DNA of 34,546 nucleotides, taken from assembly GCA_014804485.1 (NCBI GenBank), contig JAAUZT010000035.1:71622-106167 (forward strand), read 5' to 3'. Position 1 is the first letter of the stretch. Every line of letters begins with the position of its first letter. This stretch comes from Lachnospiraceae bacterium (GTDB taxonomy: Bacteria; Bacillota; Clostridia; Lachnospirales; Lachnospiraceae). The translations under genes were made by a program, and so were the position numbers. This document shows positions 23,214-30,235 of the stretch, piece after piece. Below the pieces are notes generated by a model. The model was not told the DNA's origin and did not search any database. It worked only from the letters and a program-made list of their open reading frames with translations.

Positions 23214-24404
23214 TTAACTGATCTCCGTTTTATACTTTTCGATATTACTTATAACTTCTTCGAGTTCCTTTTCCTCTGAGATAAAAAGTCTGGCGGATGC
23301 TTCTATAGCAATGTCGCTTACCTGATGTTCACGTAGGAAACGTCGTTCTGCCTCATCCGCCTGTCCCACCTTACAAGCATTCACCACGTCATTCAAACCG
23401 CTGAAATAATGCATCAGTTCATCAAATATACTTCTCCTCCCAGAGTCTGTCCTGCCGCATTCCTGTTTGCTCCCATCAGCACCGCTCTCCTCTTGGGCAT
23501 GGCAGATTCGATCGATCACGCTCTCCCCGTACTCCTGCCGCTCCAATTCGCAGACGGCGATCACCTGCATAGACAGCTTCAACTCGCCTGTGATATCCGA
23601 AGCCTCCATCAACACATCCGGCCGCTTCTTAAGCACACTCAGGAAATATTCCTTCGCCCCGTCCAGATCCCCTTGCATAAAATATTCCGCCAGTTTCTCC
23701 TTCATCTGTCCCGTCTCGTATTTCTCGGTCGTCATGCCCACCTTGCACTCATATACCTTAAGCCCCTTCACTTCCGTCCAGACAAGCAGCAGGAATTCCG
23801 ATATAAACCCAAAAACCCGCTTATGATAATCGTCATAACCGCTGGGATCGATCTTCTTTTCCACCTCATGAAAAATAGAAAAAAGCCACGCGGCATACTC
23901 ATCATACAGTTCCTTAGAGCACACCATCATATTGCCGAAATAAGTGCCGTTTCCATGCACCAGCCGCTCGAAGGTATCATAATACTCCGGATACATCTGC
24001 CGAATCACTTCGCCTGTTGTTACCAAATCAAAAATATTGTAATCGCTTGCATAGCCGTCGAAATAAGAATAATTCAGTTTCAGCTTCTTGGAAGTTATCA
24101 TGTCATAGTCTTTCAGAATCGACAGATAATCGTTTGCATTGAAAATCCTGCCCTCTTCCGTACAAAAATACCGGCGGTAATGGCATATACCCACATAGTC
24201 CGTGGTTCGCACATTCTTCCACACCCAGTATACTCCGGTCAGTTCTCCGTAATAGCAATTCTTCGCAGATATGTTATCTCCCGTATCGTCCCCGGCATAA
24301 CCGTAGTCCGCTCCCTGTGCGCGCCCGACATGCAGCGGCACGTAGATCGGGTCCCGTGGATCCGGGAATTTCTTATGGGTCATGGTGAAGATTGTAACTG
24401 ACAT
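23214..24404 (-). CDS. DUF4422 domain protein (putative glycosyltransferase)
   Basis: A 396-residue protein whose residues about 3-225 match DUF4422, a domain found in capsule and exopolysaccharide genes and thought to be glycosyltransferase-related. Landmarks are IFTMTHKKFPDPRDPIYVPLHVG, DNISAKNCYYGELTGVYWVWKN, YVGICHYRRYF and NMMVCSKELYDEYAAWLF. The C-terminal 170 residues are charged and helical (tetratricopeptide-like in feel: YFMQGDLDGAKEYFLSVLKKRPDVL) and not part of the domain. The start follows AAAGAGGCAGC. No other polysaccharide genes are nearby, so it is an isolated copy. Function remains predicted only. Confidence 0.85.
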   Translation of the reverse strand: MSVTIFTMTHKKFPDPRDPIYVPLHVGRAQGADYGYAGDDTGDNISAKNCYYGELTGVYWVWKNVRTTDYVGICHYRRYFCTEEGRIFNANDYLSILKDYDMITSKKLKLNYSYFDGYASDYNIFDLVTTGEVIRQMYPEYYDTFERLVHGNGTYFGNMMVCSKELYDEYAAWLFSIFHEVEKKIDPSGYDDYHKRVFGFISEFLLLVWTEVKGLKVYECKVGMTTEKYETGQMKEKLAEYFMQGDLDGAKEYFLSVLKKRPDVLMEASDITGELKLSMQVIAVCELERQEYGESVIDRICHAQEESGADGSKQECGRTDSGRRSIFDELMHYFSGLNDVVNACKVGQADEAERRFLREHQVSDIAIEASARLFISEEKELEEVISNIEKYKTEIS

Positions 24405-24562
24405 TTGTAGCTGCCTCTTTCATTTTTTATTTAAAACAGTCCGGCACTCGCCTTCCCGACATTTTCATGCCGTGATTCTTATCCTTTTCCATCATAACTG
24501 TAAAATGTGGCTGGTGCAAGGTTTTATAGGACAAATTGTAGGTTTGAATGGTAAAAAGGTAA

Positions 24563-24694
24563 GTAACTATTCAGTACAGATCGAAGCATTTACTGCTGAG
24601 ACCATAAGAATATGATTCAGCGAGCAAAATCCCATTGTCGAAGGCAATTTAGGATGGATTTTGCATCGTAACTGTGAAGGTACTGAACAGTTAC
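24563..24694. repeat. Inverted-repeat element upstream of hicA
   Basis: GTAACTATTCAGTAC (24563-24577) and GTACTGAACAGTTAC (24680-24694) are reverse complements at 14 of 15 bases and enclose 102 bases. Inside, GCAAAATCC and GGATTTTGC form a hairpin (about 24624-24664). The right end also forms CGTAACTGT/ACAGTTAC (24667-24694), shared with 3904-3938. It occupies the middle of the 363-base gap 24405-24767 that has no gene. A small MITE or dispersed repeat is likely. Confidence 0.6.
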
Positions 24695-24714
24695 AAAAGT
24701 ACATTGAAAAGGTA

Positions 24715-24743
24715 TTGACTTTTAGTACTACATACAGTACTGT
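24715..24743 (+). promoter_or_regulatory. hicAB promoter with AGTACT repeats
   Basis: TTGACT (24715-24720), 17 bases, TACTGT (24738-24743), 24 bases before the hicA start. The palindrome AGTACT occurs twice within it (24724-24729 and 24736-24741), 12 bp apart, which suits autorepression by the ribbon-helix-helix domain of HicB. Confidence 0.6.
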
Positions 24744-24767
24744 TTAATTATCAGGAGGATACATCCA

Positions 24768-24995
24768 TTGCCAAGCGTAGAAAAAATCATTGAAAAAATG
24801 AAAAGACAGCCGAACGGGATACGACCTGAAGAAGCAGATAAAGTACTGAAAGCTTATGGGTATGAAGGCGTTCGACAAAAGGGAAGCCATAAACAATATT
24901 TAAACAAAAAGACCGGCGACTTGACCACCATCAAGCAAGAAAGCCCGTTAAAGAAGGTTTATGTAGTAGATATATTAAACAGAATCGGAGAATAA
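24768..24995 (+). CDS. hicA: HicA family mRNA interferase toxin
   Basis: A 75-residue HicA toxin with a double-stranded-RNA-binding-like fold that cleaves mRNA. The N-terminal VEKIIEKMKRQPNGIRPEEADKVL, the catalytic His41 in RQKGSHKQYLNKKTG and the DLTTIKQESPLKKVYVVDILNRI tail are typical and complete. The start is TTG 24768, nine bases after AGGAGG; there is no suitable ATG. It precedes hicB by 44 bases, the usual toxin-first order of HicAB. Confidence 0.93.
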   Translation: MPSVEKIIEKMKRQPNGIRPEEADKVLKAYGYEGVRQKGSHKQYLNKKTGDLTTIKQESPLKKVYVVDILNRIGE

Positions 24996-25039
24996 ATCTT
25001 ATTGTGACCGAAATAATAAATGAAAAGGAGTAGTATCGT

Positions 25040-25384
25040 ATGGAAGTTAAAGATTATATGGCTCTGCCTTATACAAGATTGGTTCAGGAATTAAACGACG
25101 AAAGCGGACATTATTTCTATGGCAGGGTATTAGAGCTGGACGGCTGCCAAAGCACCGGCAGCACCTTGGAAGAATTGTACGAAGGTCTCAACGAAGCTAT
25201 GGAAGGATATATAGAAGTTAAATTAGAAAACAATCTGCCTATCCCAATCCCTGAAAAAACAACAGATTATAGTGGAAAATTCAATGTCAGGCTTCCTAAG
25301 TCGCTTCATCAGCGGCTGGTCATCGAAGCTGATAAAGAAGGGGTAAGTCTTAATCAATTAGTATTATATAAACTGGCATTATGA
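25040..25384 (+). CDS. hicB: HicB family antitoxin
   Basis: A 114-residue antitoxin. Residues 1-70 form the HicB partial RNase-H-like fold that caps HicA (ESGHYFYGRVLELDGCQSTGSTLEELYEGLNEAMEGYIE). Residues 79-114 form a ribbon-helix-helix DNA-binding domain (GKFNVRLPKSLHQRLVIEADKEGVSLNQLVLYKL), so the protein likely represses its own promoter. AAAAGGAGTAG precedes the ATG. It ends with a good terminator at 25393-25421. Confidence 0.94.
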   Translation: MEVKDYMALPYTRLVQELNDESGHYFYGRVLELDGCQSTGSTLEELYEGLNEAMEGYIEVKLENNLPIPIPEKTTDYSGKFNVRLPKSLHQRLVIEADKEGVSLNQLVLYKLAL

Positions 25385-25392
25385 AACAAAAG

Positions 25393-25421
25393 CTACCGGC
25401 TATCAAAAGCCGGTAGTTTTT
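25393..25421 (+). terminator. Rho-independent terminator after hicB
   Basis: CTACCGGC (25393-25400), an eight-base loop, GCCGGTAG (25409-25416), then TTTTT. It lies 9 bases after the hicB stop codon. Confidence 0.92.
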
Positions 25422-25456
25422 AATCTTTGTAAGCACTTAAAAACGGCTAAATTCAC

Positions 25457-25485
25457 TTGCAAAATCACACATTATATGTTACATT
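25457..25485 (+). promoter_or_regulatory. Promoter of the antisense RNA antitoxin
   Basis: TTGCAA (25457-25462), exactly 17 bases, TACATT (25480-25485). Transcription would begin near 25492, just before the AGAGGGAAAACC block that is also found at the 5' end of the convergent toxin transcript. Confidence 0.65.
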
Positions 25486-25491
25486 ATTTAT

Positions 25492-25597
25492 AGAAAGAGG
25501 GAAAACCAGAGAAGCGGCTACCCTCATCAACTAAGCTGATCTCCGATAGTTCGGAGACCGCCGTCAACTAGTGGGATAGTTGGCGGCTATTTTTTTC
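25492..25597 (+). ncRNA. Putative antisense RNA antitoxin of the type I system
   Basis: A predicted RNA of about 105 nt with no ORF. It starts from the promoter at 25457-25485, contains an internal hairpin CTCCGATAGTTCGGAG (25541-25556), and ends in a strong terminator: an 11-bp stem from 25560-25570 with 25577-25587, followed by TATTTTTTT (25588-25596). It converges on the toxin gene and overlaps its stop codon. Two short direct repeats on the plus strand make it complementary to the toxin mRNA leader: ACCCTC (25520-25525 and 25686-25691, opposite the Shine-Dalgarno) and GTTCGGAG (25549-25556 and 25701-25708). This matches the logic of RNA II of the Enterococcus par/fst system. Ends are estimated. 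Confidence 0.7.
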
Positions 25598-25762
25598 TAT
25601 CCCTGAAAATCTGACAAATCAGACTTACAAGGGCTACAATAAAAATACCAAACTGAATCAATTCAGAATATGTAATCATTGTATCACCCTCCTTTCTTAC
25701 GTTCGGAGGATTGATAGCCCTCCGAGTATGGAGGGTAGCCGCCTTAATTCTCTGGTTTTCCC
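25499..25762. repeat. Inverted repeat giving both RNAs the same 5' sequence
   Basis: GGGAAAACCAGAGAA plus GCGGCTACCCTC (25499-25525) recurs in inverted orientation as GAGGGTAGCCGC (25731-25742), five extra bases, TTCTCTGGTTTTCCC (25748-25762). Since transcription is convergent, toxin mRNA and antisense RNA begin with nearly the same sequence. In the toxin mRNA this block contains a CCCTCC that can fold on the Shine-Dalgarno. Confidence 0.85.
25587..25679 (-). CDS. Type I toxin: small hydrophobic holin-like peptide
   Basis: A 30-residue peptide: a short polar N-terminus (MITYSEL), one membrane helix (about residues 8-25, IQFGIFIVALVSLICQIF) and a basic end RDRKK. Composition and size match the putative holin-like toxin family (TxpA/Hol_Tox type) of Firmicutes type I toxin-antitoxin systems. 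The ATG at 25679 has an excellent ribosome-binding site, AAAGGAGGGTG. The mRNA leader is rich in CCCTCC and GGAGGG blocks that can alternatively hide or expose this site. The stop codon TAG lies inside the terminator of the convergent antisense RNA. Family assignment is from recollection of similar peptides; toxicity is inferred. Confidence 0.8.
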   Translation of the reverse strand: MITYSELIQFGIFIVALVSLICQIFRDRKK

Positions 25763-25770
25763 ATGGCACA

Positions 25771-25799
25771 ATTGTAGCACACCACACATCATTCCGCAA
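25771..25799 (-). promoter_or_regulatory. Promoter of the type I toxin gene
   Basis: Minus strand: TTGCGG (25799-25794), exactly 17 bases, TACAAT (25776-25771). Transcription would start near 25764, giving a leader of about 85 nt before the toxin ATG. The 140 bases from 25800 to 25940 are AT-rich with nothing recognisable. Confidence 0.65.
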
Positions 25800-25940
25800 T
25801 CATTCTTCTTCCTTTTTTCCAAATTTTTAAACGTTATTTCGATATTTACATATTAATTATTGTGTCAGTATCTTACATCTCTCTTTTTACTCAATTTACT
25901 TTGTTTTCCCTACTTTATCTCCACCATCCAAAACTTCTCC

Positions 25941-25978
25941 TTGACATTTCTAATCAATATGATATCATAATGATATCA
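25941..25978 (+). promoter_or_regulatory. SPFH operon promoter with paired TGATATCA palindromes
   Basis: TTGACA (25941-25946), 16 bases, TATCAT (25963-25968). The -10 is embedded in the perfect palindrome ATGATATCAT (25959-25968), and TGATATCA repeats at 25971-25978, centres 11 bp apart on the same helix face. Ribbon-helix-helix repressors bind such tandem short palindromes, and the second gene of this operon encodes one. Confidence 0.65.
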
Positions 25979-26066
25979 AAAAGAACATTTACCAGAAGCG
26001 ACGGACTACACGCCGTCAAAATCCAAACCACACGTGCTGCATCGCCGCTTCGGAACGGAGGAGATT

Positions 26067-27119
26067 ATGCAAGAAACTAACTTAGAAGAAAAACTCATTC
26101 ATGGCAAAAAGAACGGACTGCCTGTACTACTCGTCACTCTGCTGCTATACGCACTGGCTATTGCAGGAATTATCATCGGCATCATCCATTTTGAAAGTGA
26201 AACAGATACCACGCTCACAACTACCGTCTTTACCATAGGTCTGCTTTATGCATTCTTCGGCTGGATACTCTTCTGCGGTCTGAAAGTTTTGAAGCCGCAG
26301 GAAGCGTTGGTTCTGACTTTATTCGGCAAATATGTGGGAACGCTCAAGGGCGATGGCTTCTACTTTGTCAATCCCTTCTGCGCAGGCGTCAATCCGGCTT
26401 CCCACACTAAGTTAAGCCAGAGCGGTGATGTCAAAGGTGTTGGCGGACCTTCCGGTACGCTGGTAATTGCCGAGTCCGGTGTAAGCACCGCTCAGGAAGC
26501 TCCTACCAAGAAGCTTTCTTTGAAGATCATGACTTTGAATAACAGCCGTCAGAAGATCAATGATTGTCTGGGTAATCCGGTGGAAATCGGTATCGCGGTA
26601 ACCTGGCGAATCGTAGATACTGCCAAAGCGGTTTTCAACGTAGATAACTACAAGGAATTTCTGTCCTTGCAATGCGACAGCGCGCTTCGCAATATTGTGC
26701 GTACCTATCCCTACGACGTAGCCCCTAACGTGGATACGACCGGAGACGGCATGGCTGACGAAGGCAGTCTTCGCGGCTCCAGCGAAATCGTAGCCGGCAA
26801 GATCCGGGCAGAGATCCAGACCAGAGTAGAAGAAGCAGGCATCGAAATCGTGGAAGCGAGAATCACCTACCTGGCATACGCACCCGAGATCGCCGCAGTC
26901 ATGTTGCAGAGACAGCAGGCATCTGCTATCATTGATGCAAGAAAAATGATCGTGGACGGCGCGGTAGGTATGGTCGAGATGGCATTAGAACGGTTGAATG
27001 AAAAGCATACCGTGGAACTTGACGAGGAACGTAAAGCAGCTATGGTATCTAATCTGCTGGTAGTTCTGTGCGGCAACCATGATGCACAGCCAGTAGTCAA
27101 TTCCGGAAGCCTTTATTAG
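26067..27119 (+). CDS. SPFH/Band 7 domain membrane protein
   Basis: A 350-residue stomatin/prohibitin-type protein. Two hydrophobic segments (about 18-41 and 52-73) anchor it, then the SPFH domain follows (about 75-270: [76 protein letters not shown]), and a helical region with [34 protein letters not shown] typical of flotillin-like proteins. It would scaffold membrane microdomains or modulate proteases or channels. The start at 26067 has GGAGGAGATT. The downstream gene (13-base gap) is a ribbon-helix-helix protein, a pairing that suggests co-regulation. Confidence 0.92.
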   Translation: MQETNLEEKLIHGKKNGLPVLLVTLLLYALAIAGIIIGIIHFESETDTTLTTTVFTIGLLYAFFGWILFCGLKVLKPQEALVLTLFGKYVGTLKGDGFYFVNPFCAGVNPASHTKLSQSGDVKGVGGPSGTLVIAESGVSTAQEAPTKKLSLKIMTLNNSRQKINDCLGNPVEIGIAVTWRIVDTAKAVFNVDNYKEFLSLQCDSALRNIVRTYPYDVAPNVDTTGDGMADEGSLRGSSEIVAGKIRAEIQTRVEEAGIEIVEARITYLAYAPEIAAVMLQRQQASAIIDARKMIVDGAVGMVEMALERLNEKHTVELDEERKAAMVSNLLVVLCGNHDAQPVVNSGSLY

Positions 27120-27132
27120 AACGGAGGATTTT

Positions 27133-27336
27133 ATGGGCGATTCAGGCAAAAAACAAGTGCCCCTTCGATTATCTGCAAAACTCTATGATGCAATCGCGGC
27201 GTGGGCGGAAGATGACTTCCGCTCCGTCAACGGGCAGATCGAGTATCTGCTGACAGAGTGTGTGCGGCAGCGCAAGAAAAACGGTAAGTATGTGTCCGAT
27301 GAAATTGATGTACCGCCGGAATTGGATATAAAATAA
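27133..27336 (+). CDS. Arc-like ribbon-helix-helix DNA-binding protein
   Basis: A 67-residue protein with an Arc/MetJ-type fold: beta strand QVPLRLS, helix [13 protein letters not shown], turn FRSVN, helix [17 protein letters not shown], then an acidic tail. GGAGGATTTT precedes the ATG. It is the second gene of the SPFH operon. It most likely dimerises and binds the paired TGATATCA palindromes in its own promoter (25959-25978). It is too small to carry a ligand domain, so any signal must act through a partner, perhaps the SPFH protein. It ends 4 bases from the convergent Fe-S gene. Confidence 0.85.
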   Translation: MGDSGKKQVPLRLSAKLYDAIAAWAEDDFRSVNGQIEYLLTECVRQRKKNGKYVSDEIDVPPELDIK

Positions 27337-27340
27337 GCCT

Positions 27341-28036
27341 TTAACAACGTCCAACGGCACTCCCCAAATTAAACGGACAAATATCCCTGCATTTATGACA
27401 GGAAATCGTCCATGTCTGCAAATTTTCGTCATCTCCGAAGGCATGATCCCAGCACACCTGCTGCTTAAGCTCACACTCATCCAATGCACCGACCGGGCAT
27501 ACCTCCACACAGAGATTGCACGCATTGCAGATATTTTCTTTTAACTCGTCCGGCATCAATTCCTGCTCACACAGAACTGCTCCGAGCCAGACCATACTCC
27601 CGAACTCCGGTGTGATCAGCAGTGAATGCCGCCCAATCGTTCCAAGCCCCGCTGCCTGTGCCGCGTGCTTCTGCGAAACAATAGAGCGCCATCTTCCCGT
27701 ATTGCCATCCCACACGCTCTCATTGGTCGGAATCGGCACACATATAACGCCTCTCCGCTCCATCTCGATACAGAAATCCAGCGCTATGGCATCCATCTTC
27801 GGCGTGATGGAGTTGCGTACTCTCGTATACGGAATCGGACTGTTACAGCGCAGTGTTCCGACCGGAAATCTGCACCCGAACGATATCACCGACTTGCAGG
27901 ATGGCATAACGTCCAGCGGATGAAATCCCTTCGGCGCATCACGAAATCTGTCCATACTGGCAATACCGCATAAATCTGCCCCTAATGACTCCATGAGCTC
28001 TTTGACCATTTGACTGTTTACTTTATGGATACTCAT
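27341..28036 (-). CDS. Double 4Fe-4S protein, QueG-like
   Basis: A 231-residue protein related to epoxyqueuosine reductase. The N-terminal half resembles the cobalamin-binding reductase region (GADLCGIASMDRF, SVISFGCRFP) and has the AGLGTIGRHSLLITPEFGSMVWLGAVL segment typical of QueG and reductive-dehalogenase-like proteins. Two ferredoxin clusters follow: CNACNLCVEVCPVGAL and, after Cys in QQVCWDHAFG, CHKCRDICPF. True QueG has about 370 residues with C-terminal HEAT repeats; these are absent here, so queuosine synthesis is uncertain. The start at 28036 follows TGGAGGCG. Confidence 0.78.
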   Translation of the reverse strand: MSIHKVNSQMVKELMESLGADLCGIASMDRFRDAPKGFHPLDVMPSCKSVISFGCRFPVGTLRCNSPIPYTRVRNSITPKMDAIALDFCIEMERRGVICVPIPTNESVWDGNTGRWRSIVSQKHAAQAAGLGTIGRHSLLITPEFGSMVWLGAVLCEQELMPDELKENICNACNLCVEVCPVGALDECELKQQVCWDHAFGDDENLQTWTISCHKCRDICPFNLGSAVGRC

Positions 28037-28303
28037 CGCTATCGCCTCCACACGGTTCTTAGACCATTTCCTGCGGCTCATCATCCTTGTTATCGTTTCA
28101 TTACTTTAACACATTTTAACGAAATTGTACATATATTCTTACTTTTCCTAAGTTACATGGAATTTTAGCAATACCATGCCAAACATCCCCAAAGATATGG
28201 TAAAATGACTTATGTGCTGACAAAAGACAAAAGAAACCAAGCAATGTCGGGACGATGTAAATGATTAAGCGTATACTGTAACCACAGCAGGAGGTTGATC
28301 ACC

Positions 28304-29161
28304 ATGGAATGGGCAGAAGCAATCAGTGAAGCAGTCAACTATATTGAAAGCCATATCACAGAGGACATCACAATATATGACGTGGCAGAGCATGTGAATA
28401 TTTCCCCTTTCTATTTTCACAAAGGTTTTAGCATATTGTGCGGGTATTCCATTATGGAATATGTAAGAAACCGCAGAATGGCGCTTGCAGGAGAAGAAGT
28501 TCTTACCAGTGATATTCCGGTTATCGAGCTTGCCATGAAATATGGTTATGACTCTCCCGACAGTTTTACCAAAGCCTTTTCCCGCTTTCATGGATATACG
28601 CCTCTGACAGTGCGCAAGAATAAAACAATGATTAAAACATTTGCGCCGCTGAAACTAACAATCTCATTGAAAGGTGGTTACATTATGGATTACAGAATTG
28701 TCAGGAAAGAAGCCTTTACTGTTTTAGGCGCATCAAAGGAGTTTACCTATGAAAATGCAAAGCAGGAATTACCTTTGTTCTGGCAGGAGCATTATTCCAC
28801 AGGAAAGGGCGAATATGTCTGCGGAATGTTCGGCATTAACATCGACCCGCAAATGGGAAACGAAAAGTTTGAATATCTGATCGCCGATGTTTATAATCCG
28901 TCCGTAGATATTCCGAACGGGCTTACAGTAAGGACAATCCCTGCCTTTACGTGGGCGGTTTTCCCGTGCAAGGGCGCTCTTCCGCACTCTTTACAGGATG
29001 TAAATACGAAAATATTCTCCGAATGGCTTCCGGCCTTGCAGGATTATGAATTTGCAGCAGGATATTGTGTCGAAATGTATGACGCGCCAAACAAATATCC
29101 CAACGGGACAAATGATGAGAATTATTATACAGAGATATGGATTCCTGTCAAAAAGAAGTAA
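28304..29161 (+). CDS. AraC-family regulator with GyrI-like effector domain
   Basis: A 285-residue regulator. Residues about 8-105 form the AraC double helix-turn-helix (ITIYDVAEHVNISPFYFHKGFSILCGYSIMEYVRNRRM and IPVIELAMKYGYDSPDSFTKAFSRFHGYTPL). Residues about 125-285 form a GyrI-like/integron effector-binding domain (YRIVRKEAFTVLGASKEF, RTIPAFTWAVFPCKGALP, AAGYCVEMYD, TEIWIPVKKK), which commonly binds small hydrophobic or cationic compounds. Such regulators often control efflux genes or act as multidrug sensors; no target is adjacent on the same strand. The start at 28304 has AGGAGG nine bases upstream. Confidence 0.92.
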   Translation: MEWAEAISEAVNYIESHITEDITIYDVAEHVNISPFYFHKGFSILCGYSIMEYVRNRRMALAGEEVLTSDIPVIELAMKYGYDSPDSFTKAFSRFHGYTPLTVRKNKTMIKTFAPLKLTISLKGGYIMDYRIVRKEAFTVLGASKEFTYENAKQELPLFWQEHYSTGKGEYVCGMFGINIDPQMGNEKFEYLIADVYNPSVDIPNGLTVRTIPAFTWAVFPCKGALPHSLQDVNTKIFSEWLPALQDYEFAAGYCVEMYDAPNKYPNGTNDENYYTEIWIPVKKK

Positions 29162-29232
29162 GCATGGCTCATTCCCTGCTCCAGATACAGCTTGGGGCAG
29201 TGGAATGCACCCGGATGACTATATAGGTGATT

Positions 29233-30108
29233 TTATATCTCCCACAACGACAACTGTTCATACCCTTTATTCTCCGGAAATTCCCGTAGATAGGCAAAAA
29301 CCTGCTCTGCGTCACTTACGATACGGTTCTCTTTGCAAAAACCGTAAAAGTATCTCATCAGCTCTCCCTGCCGGTCACTGGGAATCTCATAGGCATAGCC
29401 GAACTTACGGTGATATTTCTCGCGCAGTCCCGGAAAATGTTTATCCAGCGCTGCATAATAATATTCCCGGTCCCCCTGTCTGAGCGTAAGTCCCATCCCG
29501 AAACAGATGATTCCATACACGCCGGCCTTCCTGCAATATTCCAGAATCCCTTCTATATTCTCCCTCGTATCATTAATATAGGGCAGGATCGGCGACAGCC
29601 ACACCACCGTAGGAATACCGTTCTCTTTCATGATCTCCAGCACTTCATAGCGTCGTTTCGTCGTACACACTTTCGGCTCTACGATACGGCACAGGTCTTC
29701 ATCGTAAGTCGTGAGCGTCATCTGTACCACACATTTTGCCTTGTGGTTAATACTTTTTAAAATATCCAGATCCCTCAGAATCCTGTCAGACTTCGTCTGA
29801 ACCGTGACTCCGAAACCGTGCTCATCGATCAGTTCCAGACATCTTTGCGTAAGCCGAAGCTGCTCTTCACAGTGCATATAAGGATCGCACATAGCCCCTG
29901 TGCCGATCATACATTTTTTGCGCTTAGCCCGCAGTGCCTTCTCCAGCAGCTCCGGCGCGTTCTGTTTGACTTCGATATCTTCGAAGTCATGTTTCATCTG
30001 ATAACATTCGCTCCTGCTGTCGCAGTAAATGCAACCGTGCGTACATCCACGATACAGATTCATGCCGTTATGAGATGATAATATACCCTTAGCGTCTACA
30101 AAATGCAT
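29233..30108 (-). CDS. Radical SAM protein (SPL-type)
   Basis: A 291-residue radical SAM enzyme. Cys22-X3-Cys26-X2-Cys29 in RGCTHGCIYCDSR binds the 4Fe-4S cluster. The context MNLYRGCTHGCIYCDSRSE, the MIGTGAMCDPYMHCEE region and KSDRILRDLDILKSI place it in the group annotated as SPL-family or Rv2578c-type radical SAM proteins, related to spore photoproduct lyase. Its reaction is unknown; it is shorter than true photoproduct lyases. The start follows AAGGAGAACC. It lies alone between convergent and divergent neighbours. Confidence 0.9.
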   Translation of the reverse strand: MHFVDAKGILSSHNGMNLYRGCTHGCIYCDSRSECYQMKHDFEDIEVKQNAPELLEKALRAKRKKCMIGTGAMCDPYMHCEEQLRLTQRCLELIDEHGFGVTVQTKSDRILRDLDILKSINHKAKCVVQMTLTTYDEDLCRIVEPKVCTTKRRYEVLEIMKENGIPTVVWLSPILPYINDTRENIEGILEYCRKAGVYGIICFGMGLTLRQGDREYYYAALDKHFPGLREKYHRKFGYAYEIPSDRQGELMRYFYGFCKENRIVSDAEQVFAYLREFPENKGYEQLSLWEI

Positions 30109-30235
30109 TCTGTCGGTTCTCCTTGTATTCTATCTTCATATCCCTCTCCGGAACATTTCTGTCATTTACATTTTCATTCACATCAGACACTTATGAATGC
30201 ATAAATCATACGATAGAAAACCCGACAGCAGTATG

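Noticed and set aside
23409..24401. A 330-codon open frame on the plus strand
   Set aside because: It is antisense to the DUF4422 gene, has no ribosome-binding site and its His/Ile-rich composition is that of a shadow frame.
24382..24615. 77-codon open frame upstream of hicA
   Set aside because: It begins inside the opposite-strand DUF4422 start region, crosses the inverted-repeat element and shows no protein-like pattern.
25680..25799. N-terminal extension of the toxin ORF to 25799
   Set aside because: The extension overlaps the promoter and leader hairpins; the internal ATG at 25679 has a strong Shine-Dalgarno and gives a peptide of family-typical size.
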